Notes: a model not told the origin generated them from the letters alone. A stretch of 64,000 nucleotides of DNA from Gracilibacillus alcaliphilus (GCF_016909015.1 NZ_JAFBFA010000007.1:1-64000); one strand, 5' to 3'. Counted from the stretch's first letter, positions 8,367 to 17,450 are shown. Program-made: numbers and translations.

Positions 8367-9065
8367 ATGAGAATAGAAGCAAACCCATATCAATGGCCAT
8401 ATAATGGAGGTTTAGATCCACATAAGACGGCATTGGTTATTATCGATATGCAGACAGACTTTTGTGGAGAAGGGGGATATGTCGCACAAATGGGCTATGA
8501 TATTTCGTTAACAGCTAAAGCTATTCAGCCTATCAAACGATTATTAGAATATGTGCGGAATATCGAAGGATTCCATGTAATTCATACAAGAGAAGGACAC
8601 AAGCCGGATTTATCGGATCTTCCTGCTAATAAGCGCTGGAGAAGTAAGCAAATTGGTGCAGAGATTGGTGTGGCAGGACCTTCCGGCAGCAGAATATTAG
8701 TACAAGGGGAACCAGGCTGGGAGATTATTGATGAGCTAAAACCCATTAAAGGAGAAATCATTATTGATAAACCAGGTAAAGGCAGTTTCTATGCAACAAA
8801 TCTTGATCTGATCCTGCATAATAAGGGAATTACTAATCTAATTTTGGTAGGAATCACTACCGATGTATGTGTTAGTACTACTATGCGGGAAGCGAATGAC
8901 CGCGGTTATGAATGCTTGATCTTGGAAGACTGTACCGGGGCAACGGATGAGAATAATCACCGTGCTGCATTGAACATGGTAAAAATGCAAGGCGGAGTGT
9001 TTGGAAGTGTTTCAGACTCAGAACAAGTGATCAAGACATTAGCGCCAATGACAGCAACCGTATAG
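8367..9065 (+). CDS. biuH: Biuret amidohydrolase (isochorismatase-like cysteine hydrolase)
   Basis: 232 residues of the isochorismatase-like fold. The catalytic triad is visible as Asp27 (VIIDMQTDFC), Lys135 (IIDKPGKGSF) and Cys168 (TTDVCVSTTMREANDRGYE). The stretches WPYNGGLDP, IHTREGHKPDLSDLPANKRW and MVKMQGGVFGSVS closely match, from memory, the characterised Rhizobium biuret hydrolase, which cleaves biuret to allophanate and ammonia. The allophanate hydrolase gene starts a few bases downstream, completing the route. The ribosome site is AAAGGGGA. A small inverted repeat at 8313-8329 (AAGTG/CACTT, preceded by TTAAGTGAG) resembles one upstream of the permease. The alternative, ureidoacrylate hydrolase, fits less well next to an allophanate hydrolase. 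Confidence 0.88.
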   Translation: MRIEANPYQWPYNGGLDPHKTALVIIDMQTDFCGEGGYVAQMGYDISLTAKAIQPIKRLLEYVRNIEGFHVIHTREGHKPDLSDLPANKRWRSKQIGAEIGVAGPSGSRILVQGEPGWEIIDELKPIKGEIIIDKPGKGSFYATNLDLILHNKGITNLILVGITTDVCVSTTMREANDRGYECLILEDCTGATDENNHRAALNMVKMQGGVFGSVSDSEQVIKTLAPMTATV

Positions 9066-9080
9066 GAAGGATGTATCGTG

Positions 9081-10802
9081 ATGAGAAAGTGGACGATTGA
9101 CACATTACAAGCCAGCTATCGCAAGGGAGAAATCGAGCCAAGTCAGGTGATGGAAGCTATTGTAGAACAAGCAGATGCCGAAAAAGAGATGAATATTTGG
9201 ATAACACCGCCAGATCTTGAATTTATCGAACCATATCTAACAGCATTAGAAAACAAAGATCAAGCAATTGCACCTTTATGGGGAGTACCTTTTGCGGTCA
9301 AAGATAATATTGATGTAGCCGGTCTACCCACCACTGCTGGTTGTGAAGGATATACGTACACACCGACTAAACATGCAACAGTTGTTGAACGGTTAATTGA
9401 GGCTGGTGCGATACCAGTTGGAAAAACGAATTTAGATCAATTTGCCACTGGTTTAGTCGGAACAAGAAGTCCGTATGGTGAAACACATAATGCATTACGT
9501 TCTGAACTAATTAGTGGTGGATCGAGTTCTGGCTCTGCTGTGTCTGTTGCTACTGGCCAAGTAGTTTTTGCCCTAGGGACAGATACTGCGGGATCAGGAC
9601 GCATACCTGCAGCATTAAACGGACTGATTGGCTTTAAACCAAGCCTTGGATCATGGCCAGTTCCGGGATTAGTGCCGGCTTGTGCCAGCTTAGACTGTAT
9701 TTCTGTCTTTGCGCATGATTTACAAGATGTGCAGCTTGTTCATGAAGTAGTGCAAGGCATTGATGAGCAAGACAAATGGTCAAAGCCGTTTCTGGATCAG
9801 GCGACGACATTGCCTAAAAAAATAGTACTACCCAACCGGCCATTAACCTTCTTTGGCCCTTATCAGCACGAGTATCAAGCTGCATGGGAAGAGACCAAGC
9901 AACGACTTTTATCGCTGTCACTGAATGTTGAATATATAGACATTGATCTGTTTTTAGAGGCAGCTGCTATCTTATACGATGGACCATGGGTGGCCGAAAG
10001 ATGGGCGGCGGTAGGTGATTTTATATCAGAACATGAAGAGGCAGTCTTTCCTGTAACTATGCAAGTATTATCTGGTGGCAAGCCGAAAAACCATTCAGCT
10101 GCCTCTTTATTTAAGGCTGTACATCGGCTTAAAGAGATTCAGTTAGCTGTAAAACATTTACTGGAGGATGCCGTATTAGTATTGCCTACCTGTGGAGGAA
10201 CTTGGACAAGGGAACAAGTAAGGGATAACCCAATAGAGACCAACAGTAAAATGGGGTTATACACCAATCACTGTAATTTATTAGATATGTGTGCGATCGC
10301 AGTACCAGCAGGCGAGGCAGCTGCACAACTCCCGTTTGGAATAACAATATTTGGGATGTCAGGGCAAGATCATCTTATACTGAGAACAGCAGCTCTTTTC
10401 TTCAACCAGCAATTAGTAGAGGTAGCTGTGTGTGGCTTACACATGCGAGGGTTACCATTTGAAACACAAATGCAAGAGCATGGCGCTTTCTTTTGTGAAG
10501 AGACTGTTACTGCCCCCGTTTATCGAATGGTAAAAATCCCAGGAGTAATAGAAAAACCAGGCCTCATTAAGAACATAGCAACAGGGGAATCTATTGAATT
10601 AGAAGTGTGGAAGATGCCGATTCATCAATTTGGAAAATTTGCCGCTTCCATTCCATCCCCTTTAGGGATTGGAAAAGTAGAACTAGCTGATGGCAGAGAA
10701 GTTTCAGGCTTTTTATGTGAAGGTTATATCACGAATAATCCAAATGTACAGGATATTACGAAATCCAGAAGTTGGAGAAAAATAAGTGGAAATCATGTAT
10801 AA
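9081..10802 (+). CDS. atzF: Allophanate hydrolase (AtzF-type amidase)
   Basis: About 573 residues: an amidase-signature domain (roughly 1-450) and the C-terminal domain typical of AtzF/DUR1 (VYRMVKIPGVIEKPGLI, then FGKFAASIPSPLGIGKVELA). The Ser-cisSer-Lys triad is present: Lys in PFAVKDNID (about 75), cis-Ser in SGGSSSGSA (about 150) and the nucleophile Ser in TDTAGSGRIPAA (about 173). It hydrolyses allophanate, the product of the preceding enzyme, to ammonia and CO2 without biotin or ATP. No urea carboxylase gene is nearby. ATG 9081 is preferred; GTG 9078 is one codon upstream after AGGAAGG. Confidence 0.88.
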   Translation: MRKWTIDTLQASYRKGEIEPSQVMEAIVEQADAEKEMNIWITPPDLEFIEPYLTALENKDQAIAPLWGVPFAVKDNIDVAGLPTTAGCEGYTYTPTKHATVVERLIEAGAIPVGKTNLDQFATGLVGTRSPYGETHNALRSELISGGSSSGSAVSVATGQVVFALGTDTAGSGRIPAALNGLIGFKPSLGSWPVPGLVPACASLDCISVFAHDLQDVQLVHEVVQGIDEQDKWSKPFLDQATTLPKKIVLPNRPLTFFGPYQHEYQAAWEETKQRLLSLSLNVEYIDIDLFLEAAAILYDGPWVAERWAAVGDFISEHEEAVFPVTMQVLSGGKPKNHSAASLFKAVHRLKEIQLAVKHLLEDAVLVLPTCGGTWTREQVRDNPIETNSKMGLYTNHCNLLDMCAIAVPAGEAAAQLPFGITIFGMSGQDHLILRTAALFFNQQLVEVAVCGLHMRGLPFETQMQEHGAFFCEETVTAPVYRMVKIPGVIEKPGLIKNIATGESIELEVWKMPIHQFGKFAASIPSPLGIGKVELADGREVSGFLCEGYITNNPNVQDITKSRSWRKISGNHV

Positions 10803-10837
10803 TGAAGGGTAATTCATTTGAAAAGGATGTAGTATAC

Positions 10838-11512
10838 ATGATAAAAGCTGTTATCTTCGATTTGGATGCAACGTTATTGGATCGTGACACTTCTGTACGG
10901 CAATTTATCAGCAGGCAATATGACCGCTTCCATTCTTTATTCAGTCATTTGGATAAAGAGACATATACAACCAAGTTTATCGAGCTGGATTGCCACGGCT
11001 ATGTATGGAAGGATCGAGTATATCAACAAATGGTTACCGCGTTTCAAATAGACAGTCTTTCATGGGAGACGCTGTTACAAGATTATTTGCAGGAGTTTTG
11101 TAACAGCTGTGTCCCTTTTCCAGATCTGCAGGCGATGTTGAAAGATTTGCAACAGCAAGGTTTGCAGTTAGCTATGATTACCAATGGCAAATATCCTTTT
11201 CAATTAGATAATATTAAAGCGCTTCAAATTGAGGATTATTTTGATCCGATTCTCATTTCGGAAAGGGAAGGAATGAAAAAGCCAGATCCGGCTATTTTTC
11301 AAAGAGCTTTGAGCAAACTGGATATTGAGCCAAGTGAGGCTATATATGTTGGTGACCACCCTGTCAATGATGTGCAAGCAGCACAAAAGGCAGGGATGTT
11401 AAGCATTTGGAAGCAGAATCAGCATTGGGATCAAGTGGAGGCAAATTATATCATCGATGATTTAAGCGAGCTGCCAGCCATAGTTCAACAAATAAATAAG
11501 CGGAGGAGATAA
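10838..11512 (+). CDS. HAD-superfamily phosphatase
   Basis: 224 residues. HAD motif I is FDLDATLLD near residues 7-15, motif II is in LAMITNGK, motif III Lys is in EGMKKPDP and motif IV is YVGDHPVNDVQAA. A helical cap of subclass I type lies between motifs I and II. This is the phosphoglycolate phosphatase/pyrophosphatase-like group with small phosphorylated substrates; the actual substrate is not readable. The ATG at 10838 is chosen because AAAAGGATG precedes it at good spacing; an in-frame upstream start overlaps the allophanate hydrolase gene. Confidence 0.8.
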   Translation: MIKAVIFDLDATLLDRDTSVRQFISRQYDRFHSLFSHLDKETYTTKFIELDCHGYVWKDRVYQQMVTAFQIDSLSWETLLQDYLQEFCNSCVPFPDLQAMLKDLQQQGLQLAMITNGKYPFQLDNIKALQIEDYFDPILISEREGMKKPDPAIFQRALSKLDIEPSEAIYVGDHPVNDVQAAQKAGMLSIWKQNQHWDQVEANYIIDDLSELPAIVQQINKRRR

Positions 11513-11513
11513 A

Positions 11514-11781
11514 ATGGTCGGCATTCGCAATTCTGCTAAAGCTATTATTCTTCATAATCAGCATTCGTTAGCTGTTAAAAAGCAGGACAATGAAGGCTTT
11601 TATTACCTGCTGCCTGGTGGTGGCCAGGAGCATGGAGAGAACTTACATCAAGCACTTGCACGTGAATGTATAGAAGTAATAAATGCAGAGTTAATGGATC
11701 TATCCGCAAACACTTCGTCAGTAGCTATTGGATCATATCGAAGGTAAAGCTGTATCCACTTATTTAGGGGATGTCAACTAA
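11514..11781 (+). pseudogene. Nudix hydrolase remnant with internal deletion and frame change
   Basis: The first 60 codons read like a Nudix enzyme: AKAIILHNQHSLAVKKQ, LLPGGGQEHGENLHQALARE. The Nudix box is spoiled where REXXEEXG should be completed, because the second Glu of the EE pair is replaced (RECIEVINAE). The frame ends at 11747, while a neighbouring frame continues with a typical Nudix C-terminal tail (LLDHIEGKAVSTYLGDVN) to a TAA at 11779-11781. The middle of the domain is missing, so an internal deletion is likely. It starts two bases after the HAD gene stop. Confidence 0.65.
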
Positions 11782-11800
11782 AAGAAAAGGAGCTAACGTT

Positions 11801-12358
11801 ATGTATACGAAAGTAAATTTGGTCAGACATGCACATTCTACATATACTCCTGATGAATATGGCAGACCTTTGTCGGAAAAAGGGTTAAAGGATGCCGAGA
11901 TGGTCACTGATCGATTAGCAAAAGAGAAGATTGATATCGTTTATGCCAGCCCATATAAGCGAGCCATCCAAACTGTGGAAGGGATAGCACAGGCATTTGA
12001 TTTCCAGATGGTGATCGAACCGGGCTTTAAGGAGCGGAAGCTGGCAGGTCAGACAGCAGCTGATTTTTCAGCTGCGATGGAACAAGTCTGGAGTGATCCG
12101 GCGTTTTCTTTTCCAGGCGGAGAATCCAATCAAATGGCTCAAAAACGTGGGGCAGCCTCTCTGCAACAGGTAATCAAGCAACATCAAGGGCAAGGGATTG
12201 TGATTGGTACACATGGTAATATTATGGTATTAATGATGAATTATTTTGATGCACAGTATGACTTTGGTTTTTGGCAGCAATTGACCATGCCGGATATTTA
12301 CCAGCTGACTTTTCAAGAGCAGGAATTAGTTGGTGTAAAAAGGTTATGGAGAGGGTAA
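11801..12358 (+). CDS. Histidine phosphatase (phosphoglycerate mutase-like) family protein
   Basis: 185 residues. The RHG-type signature LVRHAHSTYT sits at residues 7-16, with His10 the expected phospho-acceptor and Arg9 beside it. The second histidine is in GTHGNIMV near residue 145, and SPYKRAIQT supplies the second arginine. These are cytosolic phosphatases of sugar phosphates, cofactors or proteins; substrate unknown. ATG 11801 follows AAGGAG at ten bases. The gene lies downstream of the HAD gene and the Nudix remnant, so this may once have been a small hydrolase operon. Confidence 0.82.
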   Translation: MYTKVNLVRHAHSTYTPDEYGRPLSEKGLKDAEMVTDRLAKEKIDIVYASPYKRAIQTVEGIAQAFDFQMVIEPGFKERKLAGQTAADFSAAMEQVWSDPAFSFPGGESNQMAQKRGAASLQQVIKQHQGQGIVIGTHGNIMVLMMNYFDAQYDFGFWQQLTMPDIYQLTFQEQELVGVKRLWRG

Positions 12359-12461
12359 GGGCAGGAAACGCAAGTAGATCCACCTTTTATAGCAGCAGAT
12401 AAGGTGAGCGAAGCCAAAGACTAGCTCTTCTCTTTTTCGTGCTCTGTTGGAGATGTGCAAA

Positions 12462-12512
12462 ACTTGTACATGAGTAAGGTATGGCGTGTTTCGAAACACT
12501 TACTCCACAAGT
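12462..12512. repeat. Large nested inverted repeat in a gene-free stretch
   Basis: ACTTGT at 12462-12467 pairs with ACAAGT at 12507-12512, GAGTAAG with CTTACTC inside it, and the centre holds TGTTTCGAAACA. The 51-bp arrangement has no coding frame around it and lies in the roughly 290-base stretch between the histidine phosphatase gene and an Rpn-like remnant. It may be an end of a lost mobile element or a structured RNA. Confidence 0.5.
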
Positions 12513-12567
12513 ACAGATCCTGAAATGTTGATTGAATTTTCTCCACTATAAGCAGTAATACTCATAT

Positions 12568-12616
12568 CTACACTAGCGATGTATAAAATTTTTATGCCTG
12601 GCTAGTGTAGTTTTTA
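12568..12616 (+). terminator. Terminator-like hairpin
   Basis: CTACACTAGC at 12568-12577 pairs perfectly with GCTAGTGTAG at 12601-12610, followed by TTTTT. The 23-base loop is A/T-rich. It lies about 210 bases after the histidine phosphatase stop codon. Confidence 0.7.
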
Positions 12617-12622
12617 AAATCA

Positions 12623-12648
12623 TAAAAACCTAGGAAGCTCGTGCTTCC
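12623..12648 (-). terminator. Terminator of the Rpn-like remnant (minus strand)
   Basis: Read on the minus strand, GGAAGC-ACGA-GCTTCC is followed by TAGGTTTTT. It begins two bases after the stop codon of the minus-strand remnant. Confidence 0.65.
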
Positions 12649-12649
12649 C

Positions 12650-12891
12650 CTATTTCAAGTATTGTTTCACTTCCTCTATCGTTTGAAATTCATCTATATG
12701 ATCAATAATTGCTTCTAACGTACTTATTTCTTGCTCATCATCTTATTTTTTATCTCTTCAGAAAGTGGAGCTACGAATTTTGTAATTAATTGAATGGCAG
12801 TGTTAGCTAATGCTTCTGTTTTTCCTTCAACTTTTCCTTTTTGTAAGCCTTCTTCTATTCCTTCATTCCGAAAAATTTCTGCTAAACTCAT
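12650..12891 (-). pseudogene. C-terminal remnant of an Rpn-family nuclease/transposase-like gene
   Basis: On the minus strand the frame opens MSLAEIFRNEGIEEGLQKGK, then VEGKTEALANTAIQLITKF, and shifts frame after SEEIKNKM to continue DEQEISTLEAIIDHIDEF, EEVKQYLK and stop. The Gly-Lys-Glu-rich helix followed by a short tail is typical of the C-terminus of Rpn (PD-(D/E)XK) proteins. The nuclease domain is missing and no start lies upstream. A second, different Rpn-like remnant is at 40288-40607. Confidence 0.5.
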
Positions 12892-12950
12892 CGTCCTTTC
12901 GCTTCCTTCTTTATACGTATGGTTTACATGTTCGATTATATCCTAATGAA

Positions 12951-13108
12951 GGGTGTCCAAAAAAACTGTTAAAAATGACGTATCAAATGTCGGAATTAGC
13001 ATGAACTTTCGACGTAGACGTATAGGAGGCACTAGTGTCGGTGTTGCAACACGATGTTGTGAACTTAACCGATGATCATTCCTATTACCGAATTTTTTGA
13101 ACACGCAC
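12951..13108. repeat. MITE-like palindromic repeat, copy B (158 bp)
   Basis: Ends are GGGTGTCCAAAAAAACTG and, at the right, GAATTTTTTGAACACGCAC, an imperfect terminal inverted repeat. The interior shares with copy C the blocks GAACTTTCGAC, CTAGTGTCGGTGTTGCAACA and GTGAACTTAACCGATGAT in the same order. No open reading frame fits inside. It lies in the gap between the Rpn-like remnant and the dehydrogenase gene. Confidence 0.7.
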
Positions 13109-13190
13109 TACAAGAAAAGGAAGGCATTAGCCAGCTATAACTAATACCCCCCTTTTTATTTTCTAGTTTATAAGCAACAAGAGTGCTAGC

Positions 13191-14195
13191 TTACAAATGA
13201 ATCAACGTTTTGTTAGTTTGGAAATTACTTGCTTCAAAAAAGGCAGGAACTTCATCAAATGAAATATGGTTGGTTACATAGTTGTCTTTGATCTGCCCTT
13301 TTGCCATACAATCAATCACATATTGGAAGTCTTCTCTTGTCGCATTACGGCTTCCTAACAGTGATAATTCTTTGGAATGGAAATCTGGGTCAAAGAAGCT
13401 GATTGTATCTTTGACTAAACCAACGTATACTAATTTGCCGCCATGTGATACATAATCAAAGGAATTCATCATCGAATGCTTATTGCCAGTAGCGTCTAAA
13501 ACGATAGAAGGCAGCTCACCGTTATTTAAGTCTAATAGTTTTTGCTGTGCTCCTTCACCAGCTACTACAGTTTCATCACATTCGGCCCATTCCTTACAGA
13601 AGCTTAGGCGTTCCTCACTAAGGTCCATGACAATCGTTTTTGCGCCTGCTAATTTAGTAAAACGTGCTACCCCTAATCCGATCGGTCCTGTACCAACAAC
13701 TAACACAGTATCTTGCTCATGGATATCTGCCCTGCGCACAGCGTGGGCACCAATGCTAAGCGGTTCAATGATGGCAGCTTTTTCTAAGGGTAGGTCATTT
13801 ACTGCAAATACATTTTCTGCAGGAACCTTTATATATTCTGTCATGCCGCCATCACGATGAACACCAAGCACTTGCATCTGTGTACAGCAATTAGTCTTGC
13901 CATTGCGGCAGGCAATACATTCCTTACAGTTGATATAAGGGATAACGGCTACTTTATCCCCTTGTTTTACTTGGTTGACTTGGTTACCAACTTGTTCGGC
14001 AATGCCGGAAAGCTCATGACCAAGTACCCGTGGATAATCGAAAAAGGGCTGATTTCCTCCATAAGCATGAATATCTGTTCCGCAAATACCAATCTTTTTA
14101 ATCGCTATCAGAATCTCGTTGTCTTGGATCTTGTTATCGAACTCAGTCTGAATTAATTCCATTTCATTTGGTTTATGACAAATAACTGTTTTCAT
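13191..14195 (-). CDS. Zn-dependent alcohol dehydrogenase, probably an L-galactonate/aldonate 5-dehydrogenase
   Basis: 334 residues of the medium-chain dehydrogenase/reductase family. Catalytic zinc ligands are in GICGTDIHAYGG (Cys) and VLGHELSGI (His-Glu). The structural-zinc lobe is INCKECIACRNGKTNCC. The nucleotide-binding motif is VVGTGPIGLGVARF. The gene is last in an operon with tagaturonate reductase, a TRAP transporter and tagaturonate epimerase. By context it should oxidise an aldonate such as L-galactonate to tagaturonate, as LgoD/YjjN does; this is inference because sorbitol or threonine dehydrogenase-like enzymes look similar. Start spacing from the upstream stop is nine bases. 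Confidence 0.72.
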   Translation of the reverse strand: MKTVICHKPNEMELIQTEFDNKIQDNEILIAIKKIGICGTDIHAYGGNQPFFDYPRVLGHELSGIAEQVGNQVNQVKQGDKVAVIPYINCKECIACRNGKTNCCTQMQVLGVHRDGGMTEYIKVPAENVFAVNDLPLEKAAIIEPLSIGAHAVRRADIHEQDTVLVVGTGPIGLGVARFTKLAGAKTIVMDLSEERLSFCKEWAECDETVVAGEGAQQKLLDLNNGELPSIVLDATGNKHSMMNSFDYVSHGGKLVYVGLVKDTISFFDPDFHSKELSLLGSRNATREDFQYVIDCMAKGQIKDNYVTNHISFDEVPAFFEASNFQTNKTLIHL

Positions 14196-14204
14196 TGATA
14201 TAAC

Positions 14205-15653
14205 CTACTTTCTGCTTATTATTGCTTGTTCTGCACCTAACGCTTCTATCTGTATAAAATCAGCTGCAATCGCTTCTGCCAGTTCCTCCACAATCGTCTC
14301 GTTAGCAGAAAAGTCTTGCTGAAGCAACGAGCGAATAAACGCAGTTAACGTTGCTTTTGATCCATCAAACGACGTAAAAAAGGATTCGAACTGCTTGATT
14401 AACTTTGGATCGTCTTTCCAAGCGTACTGCTTTGTTACACTTGCTTCCTTAAAGAAATATAATAAAGCGGCAAAGGAGAAGACAAGCCGTACAGGATATG
14501 TTCCATATTGTTCTTTATAAGTGAGGAGGCTAGGCCATACTCTGGTTTTGAATTTGGCATAGCTATTCAGCTGAATATCAGACAGTTTATGATCTAAATA
14601 AGGATTATCAAATCGATCATACATTTGTTGGATATAGACGTTAATTTCTTTCATTGAACTGTTGGTAAGGGTAGGGGCAATTTCCTCTACCAGCGTTTGA
14701 TGGATAAAATCAAATAAATGGGTATTTTTCATTGCGTCTCTTACAATCGCTATACCACAAAGTGTCCCTAGAGTTGCAAGCATGGTGTGTGAACCATTTA
14801 AGAATTTCACCTTGAGTTCACGGTAAGGATATATCTGGTCAAAGACAACATGTAAGCCTGCCTGTTGAAACGGCAATTTCCCCTTGATATCTTGATCACT
14901 TTCGACTACAAATAAATGATAAGGTTCAGCTACAGCTAATAAAGGATCTTGATAGCCTAATTGTTCGAAGAGCTGATCGGCTTGCAGACTGGGAAAACCA
15001 GGCACAATGCGATCTACCAATGTATTACAGAATGTACAAGCTTTCTCTATCCATGTGATAAATGCTTGTGGTAATTGCCAGTCATCTGCAACCTGCAGGC
15101 AAATTTTCTTCAACTCATCTCCATTGTTTTCAATCAGTTCACAAGGCAGGATTGTCCACCCCTTGTGGAGATCGCCGTTAAAATGGAGATAGCGGTGATA
15201 AAGCAGTCTTGTCAGTTTACCGGGGTAAGAAACAGGACAGATATCAGGTGTGTCCTGTTCAGAGACATATCGGATCCCTGCTTCCGTTGTATTAGAAAAG
15301 ACAAACTCCAACTGTTCCTGTTCAGCCAGTTTTAAGGTTTCTGTCCAATTCGTATAAGGATCTATACCCTGTTTGATGGCCGAGATAACCCGTGTTTCTT
15401 CTACTGGCTGGCCATCCCGTTTTCCTTTCAATAACAGGGTAAATAAGCCGTCTTGATGATTCAGTTTCTTTGTTGTTTGATCTTGCGGGAGTGCTTGTAA
15501 GGTGATCACACTCCCATTAAAATCGGTACGTTCGTTTAATTGATCAATCATCCAATCGATAAAAGACCTGATAAAATTCCCATCCCCGATTTGGAGAACT
15601 TTGACGGGATAAGATGGATTTTCTCTATCCCGTTTTAAAGATACATGAGTCAT
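14205..15653 (-). CDS. uxaB: Tagaturonate reductase (altronate oxidoreductase)
   Basis: 482 residues of the polyol/mannitol-dehydrogenase family with the UxaB arrangement. The N-terminal NAD-binding region reads VLQIGDGNFIRSFIDWMIDQ, then FVFSNTTEAGI. The catalytic region contains KVKFLNGSHTMLATLGTLCG, with the conserved Lys-x5-7-Asn-x2-His pattern of the family. It interconverts D-tagaturonate and D-altronate with NAD(H) in hexuronate breakdown. It lies directly behind the TRAP transporter genes and before the Zn-dehydrogenase. Fructuronate reductase UxuB is the main alternative; the SNTTEAGI motif favours UxaB. Confidence 0.85.
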   Translation of the reverse strand: MTHVSLKRDRENPSYPVKVLQIGDGNFIRSFIDWMIDQLNERTDFNGSVITLQALPQDQTTKKLNHQDGLFTLLLKGKRDGQPVEETRVISAIKQGIDPYTNWTETLKLAEQEQLEFVFSNTTEAGIRYVSEQDTPDICPVSYPGKLTRLLYHRYLHFNGDLHKGWTILPCELIENNGDELKKICLQVADDWQLPQAFITWIEKACTFCNTLVDRIVPGFPSLQADQLFEQLGYQDPLLAVAEPYHLFVVESDQDIKGKLPFQQAGLHVVFDQIYPYRELKVKFLNGSHTMLATLGTLCGIAIVRDAMKNTHLFDFIHQTLVEEIAPTLTNSSMKEINVYIQQMYDRFDNPYLDHKLSDIQLNSYAKFKTRVWPSLLTYKEQYGTYPVRLVFSFAALLYFFKEASVTKQYAWKDDPKLIKQFESFFTSFDGSKATLTAFIRSLLQQDFSANETIVEELAEAIAADFIQIEALGAEQAIISRK

Positions 15654-15685
15654 GAATTACGTCACCAACTTTCTAAGTTGTTTTC

Positions 15686-16969
15686 TTAATTTAAAATGGT
15701 TGGCAGGAACAGCGAGATTTGCGGTATAAAGGCAATCAGTAGACACGCAATAACCAAGATGATAATAAACGGTATACTTGCTTTGACAAAGTCTTCAATT
15801 TTTGTTCCTGTAACGGAACTGGTAACAAACATAATTGTTCCAACAGGCGGAGTAATTGTGCCAATACTTAAGGTAAGGATAAACAAAATCCCGAAATGGA
15901 CAGGGTCAATGCCATAGTCCGCTAACATTGGTATAAATAATGGGGTTAAAATAATAATCGCCACATTGCCTTCGATAAACATACCAATAAAAAGAAGGAA
16001 CAATAAAATAATCAGTATAAAGGTAATTGGTGAACCAATAAAGTTGGTAATAAAGCTTGTCATCTGCTGTGGGATTTGCTCCATAGTCAACGCCCAGCCA
16101 AATGCCGTACCGCCGGCGATAATTAATAAGATTCCAGCAGCTGAATGTACAGTCTCTACTAGTGATTGAATTAGATTTTTGAAGCTCATTTCCCGATAGA
16201 CGAACAATCCTAAGATTAAAGCATAGAACACCGCAATAACCCCAGCTTCGGTCGCACTAAAAATACCAAAACGGATCCCGCCAATAATACCAATCGGCAG
16301 TAATAAGGCTAAGAAGGCATCTTTTAAACCAAGGAAAAATTCTTTTGCAGTTGCCTTTTCTTTTTTCTCTGTCTCTAAGTTATGTTTTTTCGTATAGAAG
16401 TAAACAAATACCATGAGCAATACAGCTAATAATAAGCCAGGAAGTACTCCTGCCATAAAGAGCTGTCCAATCGATACATTACCGACATAGCCATACATAA
16501 TTAAGGCGATCCCTGGTGGAATAATCGGCGTAATAATTGCCGAAGTGGCCGTCAATGCAGTAGCAAAAGCTCTGTCATATCCCTTTTTTACCATCGAAGG
16601 TACCAACATCTTGGACTGCATCGAGGCATCGGCAATATTGGAACCAGAGAGTCCGCTGACAAGTACACTTAACACGACATTGACTTGTGCAAGGGCGCCT
16701 GGTAAAGGTCTGGTAATAATTTCGGCGAAAGCCAGCAATCTTTTTGTAATTCCAGTGTAGTTCATTAAGATCCCAGAAGCCATAAAGAAAATAATCGCCA
16801 TTAATGGTACGGATTCTAATCCGCTTATCATACGTTGAACCATTACCATACTGTCAAAATTTCCAGCTGCCAGAAAATATAAAGCAGTACTGGCAATCAA
16901 CGCAAATGCTACTGGAACGTTTAATAAAATCTAAACGAGTAAAGAAACAATTAATATCGTGACCGCCAT
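15686..16969 (-). pseudogene. dctM: TRAP transporter large permease (DctM) interrupted by an in-frame TAG
   Basis: The natural start is ATG at 16969, one base after the DctQ stop codon, giving 427 codons, the usual DctM length. Codon 13 is TAG (CTA on the plus strand at 16931-16933), in the middle of the first membrane helix: MAVTILIVSLLV, stop, ILLNVPVAFALIAS. The remainder is intact, with typical DctM helices and loops (GSNIADASMQSKMLVPSM, TPIIPPGIALIMYG). Translation could restart at TTG 16900, losing most of helix 1. Either the gene is inactive, the stop is read through, or the base is a sequencing error (TTG to TAG). Confidence 0.8.
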
Positions 16970-16970
16970 C

Positions 16971-17450
16971 TTACATATCTCCTTTCAATGAGGAGTCAGT
17001 TGAAAAGGAGTTAGATAGATTTTTCGTAAAGTGATAGAGCATGAGTATTCCCCCAAGCACTACTGCTATATCTATCCAAAAATAACTGATTCTTAAGATT
17101 GGCGTTACTTTATTGGTAGCTTGTAACGACAAGGCTGAACCTAGAAAGATAAACACATAACCAAGTACGGCATAGATCATCACATTTCTGGCGACAATCA
17201 TCGCTGTCCTGAATGTAGGAGGCAGTTTGTCAATGAAATAGCTAATGCCAATGTGTCCGTCTCTTTTCATCGTCGAACTTGCGCCGATAAATACAACCCA
17301 GACATATAGGGCCAATGAAACCTCTTCTCCCCATAGAATTGGGCTGTTAAAGAGGTAGCGAGATAAAACATTAGCGAACGTAATAGAGATTAGACCTACA
17401 AAAGCTAACGTAGCGATCAGGTCATCCACATTATAAAAAAATTTTTTCAT
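16971..17450 (-). CDS. dctQ: TRAP transporter small permease (DctQ)
   Basis: 159 residues with four membrane helices (about 12-32, 47-65, 85-108, 125-147). The signature region FANVLSRYLFNSPILWGEEVSLALYVWVVFIGAS is placed as in DctQ proteins. It partners DctM and the binding protein DctP in Na+- or H+-driven uptake of organic acids, here probably an aldonate or hexuronate by operon context. The stop codon is one base from the DctM start. Confidence 0.88.
   Translation of the reverse strand: MKKFFYNVDDLIATLAFVGLISITFANVLSRYLFNSPILWGEEVSLALYVWVVFIGASSTMKRDGHIGISYFIDKLPPTFRTAMIVARNVMIYAVLGYVFIFLGSALSLQATNKVTPILRISYFWIDIAVVLGGILMLYHFTKNLSNSFSTDSSLKGDM

Noticed and set aside
9078..10802. Glutamyl-tRNA amidotransferase subunit A
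   Set aside because: The catalytic core is shared, but the C-terminal allophanate hydrolase domain and the biuret hydrolase neighbour argue for AtzF, and no gatC or gatB is present.
13483..14156. Plus-strand frames across the Zn-dehydrogenase gene
   Set aside because: Shadows of the minus-strand gene, whose zinc and nucleotide motifs are intact.
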